Shown here: positions 55,963-64,000 of the stretch, one piece after another
Position numbering within the stretch: the stretch's first letter is position 1
How the letters are laid out: each line of letters starts with the position of its first letter
Assembly: GCA_003235575.1 (NCBI GenBank)
Contig: QJVW01000011.1
Coordinates: 1 to 64,000, forward strand
DNA length: 64,000 nt
Direction of reading: 5' to 3'
Origin: Candidatus Eiseniibacteriota bacterium
Lineage (GTDB): Bacteria; Eisenbacteria; RBG-16-71-46; SZUA-252
Position numbers and translations under genes: made by a program
Notes under the pieces: model-generated
The model's database searches: none
The model's input: the letters and a program-made list of their open reading frames with translations, nothing else
What the model was told of the DNA's origin: nothing

Positions 55963-58394
55963 GTCGGGCGCTCGGCTGGCGGGCGGCCTACGGGATCGCG
56001 GCGCTCGCAATCCTGGTCTTCTTCTACCCGCTCGTGCTCGGCAATGTCTTTCTGTCGCCCGACTCCGTCGCGCCGGCCGGGTTCTCGAAGCTGGCGATGC
56101 AGGCGCTCTACGACCGGGGCGTCTACGCGCTGTGGAATCCCTACCACTTCCTCGGCATGCCGTCGTTCGGAAGTTTGGCGCACATCCCGCTGGTGTATCC
56201 GCTCGACGCGCTCTTCGGGTTCCTGAACGCGGCGCTCCACTTTCCGGATCTCACCTGGCTCCTGGCGCACTACCTGCTCCTCGCGATCGCCACCGTGGCG
56301 CTGCTGCGCGCGATGGGCGCCACGCCGGAGGCGGCGGTCCTGGGCGCGACGGCGTTGGCCCTGACGCCGAATCTCGTCGCGGTGGGGGCCTTCGGTCACG
56401 GCAGCCAGTTGATGACCGCGGCGTACCTGCCGCTCCTCTTTCTTCTGTACGACCGCTTCGCCCGCCGTGGTTCGCTGCTGGCGCTGGCGGGATTCGCCGT
56501 CGCGGCGGCGTTCCAACTCCTGCGGGGGCACGTGCAGATCGTCTTCTACACGTGGCTGGCCCTCGGCGTGTACGCCCTCTTCCTCGCGACGGCGGCGCTC
56601 CGGGAGAAGGCGCGCACGGCGGTCCTCCGTTCCCTGGGCGGCCTGGCGGCGGGCCTGGGGTTGGGATTCGGCATGAGCGCGTTCCTCTACCTGCCGATCC
56701 GCGCCTACGCGGCGCTTTCCATCCGTGGCGCGGGGGCCGGCGGGGGAGCCGGTTTCGACTACGCGACCTCGTGGTCGTTCTCGCCCGCGGAAATGCTCAC
56801 GTTCGCGATTCCGTCGATGTTCGGCTTCGGGGGCCCCACCTACTGGGGCACGATGCCGTTCACCGACTACCCGAACTACATGGGCATCGTGCCGGCCGCG
56901 CTCGCGGTCTACGCGGCGGTTCGCGTGCGGGGCACGTGGCGGACGTTCTTGATCACGCTCGCCGCCGTGTCGCTGCTCATCTCCTTCGGCAAGCACTTCG
57001 CGCCGCTCTACGCGCTTCTCTACGATCACCTGCCGTTCTTCAACAAGTTCCGCGTGCCGGTCATGATCCTCCTCCTGGTTCAGTTCGCGACCGCCGCGCT
57101 GGCCGCGCTCGGGCTGGATCGCGCGCTTCGGGCGCCGGCGCCCGCGCGGAAGGGAATGACGGTCGCCGGCGGGGCGCGCGCCTGGTGGCGCGCCGCGGGC
57201 CTCGCGGTGGCGGGGGGCATCGCCGGCGTGATGATTCTCCAGGCGCTGCGGCCGTCCCTCACCGCCGCCGCCGCCGCGAGCCGCTCGTACATGAACGCCG
57301 CCGCCGCGGCGCGCGCGCTCGACATGGCGGGCGTCGACGTGATCAAGTCGGGGTTCCTGCTCGGAATCGCGTTCGCCGCCGTGGCCCTCTTCCGCCAGGG
57401 ACGGATCGGAAGGCTGGCCGCCGCCGTGGCGCTCCTACTCCTGACGGCGGGGGATCTCTGGGGACTCGATCGGAAGATCATGGACCCGCAGATCGGATCG
57501 CCGCGCGAGTACGAGGAACACTTCACCGAGACCCCCGAGGTGACCTTCCTGCGCGGTGATTCGACGCAGTTCCGTGTCCTGCCGCTCCAGTGGAACGACT
57601 CGCGCCTCGCGGCGTACGGCGTGGCGTCCCTGCTCGGGTATCACCCGGCGAAGCCTCGCCTCTACCAGGCGTTCATGGACACGATCGGAATCAACGACAT
57701 CGGGACGCTGCAGCTCCTGAACACGAAGTACGTCCTGACCGACGGCTACTACCCGCCGGAGGCCGAGGGACTGACCCTGCGGCACGACGGGCCGGTCAAG
57801 GTCTACGAAGTCGAGGGCGCGCTGCCGCGCGCCTTCGTGGTCCACGGCGTGCGGCCGGTGCAAAGCCCTTCGATGGCGCTGGCGATCATTCGCGCGCACG
57901 GGTTCGATCCGACGCGGGAGGCGATCTGGTCCTCCGACAGTCCGCCCCCGGAGCTGCGGGAGCCGTTCGTGGCCGATTCCGTGCGGACCGTCCGATATGA
58001 TTTCAACGATATCGTCTACCATGTGACGACGGCGGCGCCCGGCATCCTGGTGACCGTCGAGTTGTGGGACCCCGACTGGCGGGTGACCGTCGACGGGAAG
58101 CCGGCCGCGCTCGAGCGGGTGAACTACTTGATGCGCGGCGTGGTTCTAGGGGCGGGGGCGCACGAGGTGCGCTACCACTACGTGCCGAGCGCGCTCCAGG
58201 CGGGCATTCGGATCTCGACCGCCGCGCTCGCCGCGACGTTGCTCCTGGGGGTGCTGGGCTTCGTCGCCGACCGTCGTCGTCGGGCGGCATCGCCGCCGCC
58301 GGGGGACGGCGGCGACGCGGAGGCGGCGACGGCGATGAAGCCGCCGACGAGAGACGTGGCGGGAGACCGGAGACGAAAGGGGAGACGCCGTTGA
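55959..58394 (+). CDS. YfhO-like polytopic (GT-C-type) membrane protein (GTG start)
   Basis: Many TM helices; PDSVAPAGFSKLAMQALYDRGVYALWNPYHFLGMPSFGSL; LLNTKYVLTDG; WDPDWRVTVDGKPAALERVNYLMRGVVLGAGAHEVRYHY. Confidence 0.85.
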   Translation: MSRALGWRAAYGIAALAILVFFYPLVLGNVFLSPDSVAPAGFSKLAMQALYDRGVYALWNPYHFLGMPSFGSLAHIPLVYPLDALFGFLNAALHFPDLTWLLAHYLLLAIATVALLRAMGATPEAAVLGATALALTPNLVAVGAFGHGSQLMTAAYLPLLFLLYDRFARRGSLLALAGFAVAAAFQLLRGHVQIVFYTWLALGVYALFLATAALREKARTAVLRSLGGLAAGLGLGFGMSAFLYLPIRAYAALSIRGAGAGGGAGFDYATSWSFSPAEMLTFAIPSMFGFGGPTYWGTMPFTDYPNYMGIVPAALAVYAAVRVRGTWRTFLITLAAVSLLISFGKHFAPLYALLYDHLPFFNKFRVPVMILLLVQFATAALAALGLDRALRAPAPARKGMTVAGGARAWWRAAGLAVAGGIAGVMILQALRPSLTAAAAASRSYMNAAAAARALDMAGVDVIKSGFLLGIAFAAVALFRQGRIGRLAAAVALLLLTAGDLWGLDRKIMDPQIGSPREYEEHFTETPEVTFLRGDSTQFRVLPLQWNDSRLAAYGVASLLGYHPAKPRLYQAFMDTIGINDIGTLQLLNTKYVLTDGYYPPEAEGLTLRHDGPVKVYEVEGALPRAFVVHGVRPVQSPSMALAIIRAHGFDPTREAIWSSDSPPPELREPFVADSVRTVRYDFNDIVYHVTTAAPGILVTVELWDPDWRVTVDGKPAALERVNYLMRGVVLGAGAHEVRYHYVPSALQAGIRISTAALAATLLLGVLGFVADRRRRAASPPPGDGGDAEAATAMKPPTRDVAGDRRRKGRRR

Positions 58395-59104
58395 AACCGC
58401 TGGTCATCATTCCGACCTACAACGAGAAGGAGAACGTCGAGGAACTCCTCCGGCAGATCTTCGCGCTCGAGGCCGGCATCGAGATCCTCATCGTGGACGA
58501 CAATTCGCCCGACGGCACCGGGGCGCTGGCGGACCGGATGGCGGCCGCCGATCCGCGCGTCCACGTGCTGCACCGCGAAGGAAAGATGGGGCTCGGCTCC
58601 GCCTACCGCGCGGGGTTCCAGTACGCGCTCCAGCGCGACTACGACGTCGTGTTCGAGATGGACGCCGACTTCTCGCACAGCCCGGAAAGCATCCCCGTGT
58701 TCCTGAAGGAGATCGAGACCGCCGACCTGGTGCTCGGGTCACGGTATCTGCATGGCGTGACCGTGGTGAACTGGCCCCTGACGCGCCTCATCCTTTCCTA
58801 TTCCGCCAACATGTACAGCCGCATCATCACCGGGATGCCGATCAAGGACGCCACGGGCGGCTTCAAGTGCTTCCGCCGGGAGGTCCTCGAAGCGATCGAC
58901 TGGAGCCGCGTGAAGTCCGACGGCTACGGATTCCAGATCGAGATCAACTTCAAGGCGTACCGAAAGGGGTTCCGGATCAAGGAAATCCCGATCCTCTTCG
59001 TCGACCGCATGGCGGGCGAGTCGAAGATGTCGCGCAAGATCGTCTGGGAAGCGGCCTACATGGTCTGGCGGCTGCGCCTTCTCGACCTGCTCGGAGCGCT
59101 GTAG
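58391..59104 (+). CDS. Dolichol-phosphate mannose synthase-like GT2 without TM domain (TTG start)
   Basis: VIIPTYNEKENVEELLRQIF, ILIVDDNSPDGTGALADRM, VFEMDADFSHSPESIPVFL, GSRYLHGVTVVNWPLTRLILSYSANMYSRII. Confidence 0.95.
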   Translation: MKPLVIIPTYNEKENVEELLRQIFALEAGIEILIVDDNSPDGTGALADRMAAADPRVHVLHREGKMGLGSAYRAGFQYALQRDYDVVFEMDADFSHSPESIPVFLKEIETADLVLGSRYLHGVTVVNWPLTRLILSYSANMYSRIITGMPIKDATGGFKCFRREVLEAIDWSRVKSDGYGFQIEINFKAYRKGFRIKEIPILFVDRMAGESKMSRKIVWEAAYMVWRLRLLDLLGAL

Positions 59105-59114
59105 CGCGCATCCC

Positions 59115-61067
59115 ATGCGCGTCACCGTCGTCGTCGTCCACTACCGCACGCGCGAGCCGCTGGCGCGCCTGATCGCCTCCCTGCGCGCCGCGCGTCCCGA
59201 GGCGGTGCGCGAACTGATCCTCGTCAACAATTCCGGAGAGTCGCTGGAGGATCTCGCCGCGTCCACGGGACTCCCGACGCGCGTGGTGACGCCGGGCGCG
59301 AACGTCGGCTACGCACGAGGCGTGAATCTCGGAATCCGGGCCGCGACGGAAGAGGACGTGCTGGTCCTCAATCCGGACGTTCAGGTGGAGCCGGGTTCGG
59401 TGGAAGCGCTGCTGCGATGCGCGGCGGAGCGACCGCTCGCGGGGATCATCGCGCCGAAGCTGGTCCACCCGGACGGAACGCTTCAGCTTTCCGCCCGGCG
59501 CTTCTACAATGGGCGAACGCTGCTTCTGCGACGCCTGCCGCTCGGCCCATGGGCCGAGCGAAGCCGGACCGTGCGCGACCACCTGATGGCGGACTGGGAT
59601 CACGAGGATACGCGGCCCGTCGACTGGGTGCTGGGGGCGGCGTTCCTCGTCCGCCGGGAAGCCATGCGCGACGTCGGTCTCATGGACGAGCGCTACTTCC
59701 TCTATTTCGAGGACGTGGACTGGTGCCAACGGATGTGGCGCCACGGGTACGAGGTGGTCTACTGCGCGGAGTCGCGCATGGTGCACGAGCACCGACGGGC
59801 GAGCGCGCGGATCGAGCCCCGTTCGTGGCGCGCGCATATCGCCGGGCTGCTCCGGTTCACCGAAAAGTGGAGCGCCATTCTGTACGCCATGAGCCAATAT
59901 CGCCGCCGCCTCCTCCAGGCGGGAACCATCCTGGGTGACGCGCTCGCCGTCATCGCCGCGTTCCTGGCGGCGTATGCCGCGCGCGCCGCGGTCGATCCGT
60001 GGTTCGAGAAGCCGATCTTCCCCTTGGCGAGCTACGCGGGACTCCTCGTGTTCGCCGTCTTCATGACCATGGCGGCGCTGGCGTGGAACGGGCTCTATCG
60101 CCGCATGGAATTCACCGACGGGCTCGATCGGGCGTTCCAGGTGGGACGCGCCGTGGTGCAGGGCGGACTCCTGGTCTTGGCCGCGACGTTCTTCTTTCAA
60201 ATGCCCCGCTATTCGCGGTTCCTGGTCGTTCTCGTGGGGCCGCTTTGCTTCCTGGCGGTTCTCGCGTCCCGGACGATGATCGAGCGGCTGGCCCGAGGAG
60301 CGCGCCGACACGGGTTCACGTTCCGCCGCGTGCTGCTGCTCGGTTCGGGCGACGCCGCGTCCCGCGCCCGCGCGGCGCTGGAGGGCGCCCGCGGCGAGGG
60401 CTTCGAGCCGGTTCGCGCGGTCCTGGAAGGCGCCGAGGGGGAGACGCCGGAGGAATCGGCGTCGCGCCTCCAGGCGCTGGTGCAGAGCGAGCGCGTGCAG
60501 ATCGTCTGCCTCGTCCCCGAGGAAGACGAGCTGCCGCGGCTACTGGCTCTCGGCATGGCGCTCCGCGAGAGCGGCGCGGCCATCTACTGGGCCGGCGCGG
60601 CGGCGCGCCTGGCGCCGCTTGGACCGGAGTCGAGGGTGGGACCGCTCGATGCCGTGCTTCTCTACGCGCCGACCCGCGGCCTGGGGCTGCGGGCGCGGAA
60701 GCGCATGGCCGATCTCTTCCTCTCGCTTCTCGTCGCCCCGTGGCGCTGGAACGGGCTGCGGGCGTATCTCCACGCACACGAGGAGCGCCTGGCGCCCGGC
60801 GCGGCCTGGCGTTTGGTTTGGTCGGGAGAGCGATCGTGGATCGGCCGTAGCCGCTACGAGGCGGACCGGTGGGCGGGCGTTCCCACGTGGGCGCGCCTCG
60901 CCCTCCAATCGCTGCGGCCCGGCGTGGTGTCCCCCGGGGCGGCGAACGGAGCGCAGGTGGATCGCGCCGGACGACTCGAATCCGAGCTGGCCTATCTGTC
61001 GCGCTTCTCCCTGGCGGAGGATCTCCGGCTCTTTCTCCGCGCCACGCGAACGGCGGCGGGCACGTGA
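59115..61067 (+). CDS. Fusion: GT2 glycosyltransferase + membrane region + degenerate polyprenyl-phosphate sugar-phosphotransferase-like domain
   Basis: GT2: VVVVHYRTREPLARLIASL...LILVNNSGESLEDLA...VLNPDVQVEPGSVEALL. TM block 59940-60290; RRVLLLGSGDAA nucleotide-binding-like domain; KRMADLFLSLLVAPWRWNG...RSWIGRSRY...LAYLSRFSLAEDLRLFLRATRTA resembles a WcaJ/WbaP tail. Confidence 0.75.
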   Translation: MRVTVVVVHYRTREPLARLIASLRAARPEAVRELILVNNSGESLEDLAASTGLPTRVVTPGANVGYARGVNLGIRAATEEDVLVLNPDVQVEPGSVEALLRCAAERPLAGIIAPKLVHPDGTLQLSARRFYNGRTLLLRRLPLGPWAERSRTVRDHLMADWDHEDTRPVDWVLGAAFLVRREAMRDVGLMDERYFLYFEDVDWCQRMWRHGYEVVYCAESRMVHEHRRASARIEPRSWRAHIAGLLRFTEKWSAILYAMSQYRRRLLQAGTILGDALAVIAAFLAAYAARAAVDPWFEKPIFPLASYAGLLVFAVFMTMAALAWNGLYRRMEFTDGLDRAFQVGRAVVQGGLLVLAATFFFQMPRYSRFLVVLVGPLCFLAVLASRTMIERLARGARRHGFTFRRVLLLGSGDAASRARAALEGARGEGFEPVRAVLEGAEGETPEESASRLQALVQSERVQIVCLVPEEDELPRLLALGMALRESGAAIYWAGAAARLAPLGPESRVGPLDAVLLYAPTRGLGLRARKRMADLFLSLLVAPWRWNGLRAYLHAHEERLAPGAAWRLVWSGERSWIGRSRYEADRWAGVPTWARLALQSLRPGVVSPGAANGAQVDRAGRLESELAYLSRFSLAEDLRLFLRATRTAAGT

Positions 61068-63286
61068 GGAACCGGCGGAAGCGCGATCGCCCGCTCTGGC
61101 GCATCGCCGCGCTGGCCGCCGCGGTGGCGGCGGCCGCTGCGGTCGCGCCGGGGGCGGAGGCGGCGACGCGGCTCTTCATCGTGAATCACGTCTCGTCGAA
61201 CGACGTCCGTCACGTCGCGCCGTGGGGCGGACGGCTCGCCATCGCCACCGGCGGGGGCCTCGTCCTGGCCGACACGGCGAGCGCCGCGATCAGCAAGGTT
61301 CTCCGCGCCTCGGGGGCCCTGCCGAGCGACAACCTTCTCGCCGTCGTGGAAAGCCCCAGCGGACTCCTGTGGATCGGCACCGCCGACCGCGGCATGGCGC
61401 GGCTTCGGCCCGACGGCACGTCGCTGCGCACGCTGACATCCTTCGACGGGCTTCCCACCGATCGCGTGCAGGCGGTGGTGCGCTCGGGGGACAGCCTCTG
61501 GGTCGCGACCAGCGGAGGCGTCGCGCTCTTCACCGAGGCGCCGTCGAACGGGCAGTTCTCGCTGCGCCGTTCCGATTCGCGTGCCAGCACCGCCGGCGCC
61601 ATCGTGAGCGACGACGTGACCTCCCTCGCGGTCTGGGGAGACACGCTTTGGATCGGAACCGGAGGGGGAATCTCGACGTTCGCCGGGGGCGCCTGGGCGG
61701 CCCGGCCGGGCGTGTCCACCGCGCGCGTCCAGGCGTTGACGGTGGCGCGCGACACGCTCTGGATCGGCACGAAGACCGGGCTCCTCGCCTATGCCGGCGG
61801 CGCCGTGTCGGCGCGCGGCGGGACGGTCGAGACCCTTTCGCTGGCCACGATCGGTTCGAGCGTGCTGCAAGGGACCGTGTCCGGCCCCACGCTCCACGAG
61901 CCCAGCGGAGCCGCGACGTCGCTGGGCACCGGTGGGCTCGTCACGTCGGGCATCCAGGCAGCCGCCGTCACGCCCACCGGCCGCATGCTCGTGGGAACGA
62001 ACGCGGGGCTGGCCTCGTTCGCGGGCGGCGCCGTTCCGTGGCAGATGATTCCGTTCCCCGGACCCGTCGTGAACGGGGGATCCCGGATCGCGGCGAACGC
62101 GCGGGGCGCGTGGGTCTCCCTGGGCAACGCGGCTCCGCCGGGGGGCGAGTCCGGCAACGTCCTTCACTACGACGGCGCCGCCTGGAGCCGGCTCACCGCC
62201 GCGTCCACGGGCGGAAACCTTCAGGCCTCGGGGCTGATCGCCCTCTTCGCCTCCAGCGACGGCCGCCTCTGGATGGGGCACTGCTGCTCCGCCGGCATCG
62301 GCGGAGCACGCCCACGCACCGATCGATGGGATCCGGCGACCGACACCTGGGACATCCCGGCCGCCTACAACATGGTGGACTTCGCGGAAGCGCCCTCGGG
62401 CCGCATCTACGGCGCGGGCGTCCAACTCGAGAACGGCGTCTACGTCTTCGACGGCGCGTCCGCGGCGCTCCTCGATTCCCTCACGCCCGACAACACCGGC
62501 GGGGGCTTGACCCGGAACAACCTGCGCGGCGTGGTCTTCGACACGGCCGGGCGGGGATGGTTCGCCACGGCGGACAACGGCGTCGACCGCTGGGACGGCC
62601 GCGGCACCGATACGCACGCGGACGACGTGTGGACCCACTTCGCATCCGGGTTTCCCAACGTGCAGACCACGGCAATCGCCATCACCGGATCGGGCGACGT
62701 GTGGGTCGGCACCCGTGCCGGCATCGCGCGCATCGCCGGCGGCTCGGTCGACGCCGCCACCACCTTTGCCGTGAACACACAACTGGGCGCCGTCTCCGTG
62801 AACGCCCTCGCCGTGGATGCCGAACAAGGCGTGTGGATCGCGACCGCCGACGGTCTGACGCGCGTCGGGGAGACCGGGGCGATCGAACGGTTCGATGTCA
62901 CCGACGGCTTGGCCTCCAGCGATGTGCTCGCCCTGGCCTGGGACGGCGGCCGACGCGTGCTCTGGGCGCTGACGGCGGGCGGCGTCTCCGAAATCCACCC
63001 GGACTTCTCGAACCGCTTTTCGTTCGACGACGGATCGTACGTCTACCCGAACCCGGCGACGGCGGCGACGACGGTCGTGCGGCTGGGGGGGATCGGCGGC
63101 GAGCTTCGGGGAGAGGTCCGCGATCTTTCGGGGGCGCGCCTGCACACGTTCCGCGCCGATCCCACCGCGACTTCGATCTGGGACCTGCGGGACGCGAAGG
63201 GCGATCCCGTCGCGCCGGGCATCTACCTTGTCGTGATTCGCCAGGGGGATCTCTCCCGCGTGCTCCGCCTGGCCGTGACACGATGA
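61064..63286 (+). CDS. Secreted two-component-regulator-propeller-like protein with T9SS-type C-terminus (GTG start)
   Basis: Repeated LWIGTxxGxxxF/L propeller motifs; C-term DGSYVYPNPATAATTVVRLGG...DAKGDPVAPGIYLVVIRQGDLSRVLRLAVTR. Confidence 0.85.
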   Translation: MRNRRKRDRPLWRIAALAAAVAAAAAVAPGAEAATRLFIVNHVSSNDVRHVAPWGGRLAIATGGGLVLADTASAAISKVLRASGALPSDNLLAVVESPSGLLWIGTADRGMARLRPDGTSLRTLTSFDGLPTDRVQAVVRSGDSLWVATSGGVALFTEAPSNGQFSLRRSDSRASTAGAIVSDDVTSLAVWGDTLWIGTGGGISTFAGGAWAARPGVSTARVQALTVARDTLWIGTKTGLLAYAGGAVSARGGTVETLSLATIGSSVLQGTVSGPTLHEPSGAATSLGTGGLVTSGIQAAAVTPTGRMLVGTNAGLASFAGGAVPWQMIPFPGPVVNGGSRIAANARGAWVSLGNAAPPGGESGNVLHYDGAAWSRLTAASTGGNLQASGLIALFASSDGRLWMGHCCSAGIGGARPRTDRWDPATDTWDIPAAYNMVDFAEAPSGRIYGAGVQLENGVYVFDGASAALLDSLTPDNTGGGLTRNNLRGVVFDTAGRGWFATADNGVDRWDGRGTDTHADDVWTHFASGFPNVQTTAIAITGSGDVWVGTRAGIARIAGGSVDAATTFAVNTQLGAVSVNALAVDAEQGVWIATADGLTRVGETGAIERFDVTDGLASSDVLALAWDGGRRVLWALTAGGVSEIHPDFSNRFSFDDGSYVYPNPATAATTVVRLGGIGGELRGEVRDLSGARLHTFRADPTATSIWDLRDAKGDPVAPGIYLVVIRQGDLSRVLRLAVTR

Positions 63287-63314
63287 CGCGCCGCCGGCAG
63301 GGAGCGCCACGGTC

Positions 63315-64000
63315 ATGAAGCTGGAACCGCCGCTCACGCACGTCACGGAGGTCGATCCCGCCCGGTGGGACGCGCTGGTCGCCTCCGCCGAAGGGGCGAG
63401 CGTCTTTCACACGTCCGCGTGGGCGGAGCTCTGGACGTCCGAGTGGCGCGACGCGCGCTGGGAGGCCCTCGTCGTGGAGGACGCGGAAGGCTACGCGGCC
63501 GGCCTGGGCGCGATCGTTCGTCGCCGGGGGCCGCTCCGCACGGTGGAAGCGATGCCGTACGCGACGTACGGAGGTCCTCTGGTCCGTCGCGGACATCCCG
63601 ACCCGCGCGGCGCGACGGCCGCGCTGCTGGAGGGGTTTCGGCGCTGGATCGGCGGCGTCACCGTGCTTCGCGCGGGATTGGCCTGGTACCGAGGAGACGC
63701 GGGCGCGTTTCCCGAGGGCCTTCCGCCGGTCGAGTCGTTCACGCACGTTCTCGAGCTTGGATCCGACTACGAGGAAGTGGCGGGTCGGTTCGCGTCCTCG
63801 ACACGCCGCCTCGTCCGGCAGGCGGACGAGAGCGGCCTGACGATCGAGCCGGCCGATACGCCGGAGAAGATCGGGGAGTTCTACGACATGGCGGTGGAGA
63901 CCGTTCGCCGTCGCGGCGGCGTTCCGAAGCCGCGCTCGATTTTCGACCGCGTGTTCGAGAGGCTGGTGCCGCCCGGGTTGGGGCGCTTCCATCTGGTGCG
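63315..64000 (+). CDS. GNAT/FemAB-like acetyltransferase, N-terminal part (truncated at window end)
   Basis: Open frame to window end; SVFHTSAWAELWTSEWRDARWEALVVED...EAMPYATYGGPLVRRG...SSTRRLVRQADESGLTIE resembles the FemAB/CelD-type acyltransferase fold. Confidence 0.7.
   Translation, partial: MKLEPPLTHVTEVDPARWDALVASAEGASVFHTSAWAELWTSEWRDARWEALVVEDAEGYAAGLGAIVRRRGPLRTVEAMPYATYGGPLVRRGHPDPRGATAALLEGFRRWIGGVTVLRAGLAWYRGDAGAFPEGLPPVESFTHVLELGSDYEEVAGRFASSTRRLVRQADESGLTIEPADTPEKIGEFYDMAVETVRRRGGVPKPRSIFDRVFERLVPPGLGRFHLV

Noticed and set aside
60992-63346. 784-aa minus-strand ORF opposite the propeller protein
   Set aside because: Repeat-derived shadow ORF with no domain signature.

Overview
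High-GC bacterial chromosomal window made almost entirely of ordinary protein-coding genes. I recognised no rRNA, tRNA, CRISPR array, transposase or phage module. The secreted proteins carry FlgD-like/T9SS-type C-terminal sorting regions (PNPFNP...F/LFDVRGRLV...G.YFYR), which suggests an FCB-superphylum, Eisenbacteria-like organism; that placement is inference.

Left to right: the C-terminal part of smc, then ftsY; a GGDEF protein (-); a small exported protein followed by a TPR-AAA+-Fis regulator; a partial complex I cluster (nuoI, a ZIP transporter, nuoB, D, F, G); an adenosine-deaminase-like gene; a methyltransferase; an MBL hydrolase with bshC-bshA (bacillithiol); a UroD-family gene and panD; nfeD-slipin; lpdA-lipA; mgtE (-); an NtrC-type response regulator; a SurA/PpiD-like foldase; radC; a TPR/SLH-like lipoprotein; a secreted T9SS-type protein; an FMN riboswitch with ribD-ribE-ribBA-ribH-nusB; and a long surface-glycan region (about 40.8-64 kb) with interspersed secreted beta-propeller proteins.

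Best candidates for a second look: (1) the small exported protein plus TPR/AAA+ regulator that lacks the GAFTGA loop, separated by a perfect 10-bp hairpin; (2) the FMN riboswitch whose P1 stem contains an in-frame SD and AUG, followed by two hairpins before ribD; (3) a recurring promoter pattern (TTGNNN-N17/18-TAGNNT), in two cases with an inverted repeat on the -10; (4) an array of GCCA/TGGC repeats in the AT-rich gap after the NtrC-like gene; (5) a GT2 fused to a degenerate polyprenyl sugar-phosphate transferase; (6) an acidic low-complexity insert in SMC. All coordinates and motif spacings were read by eye, without tools.
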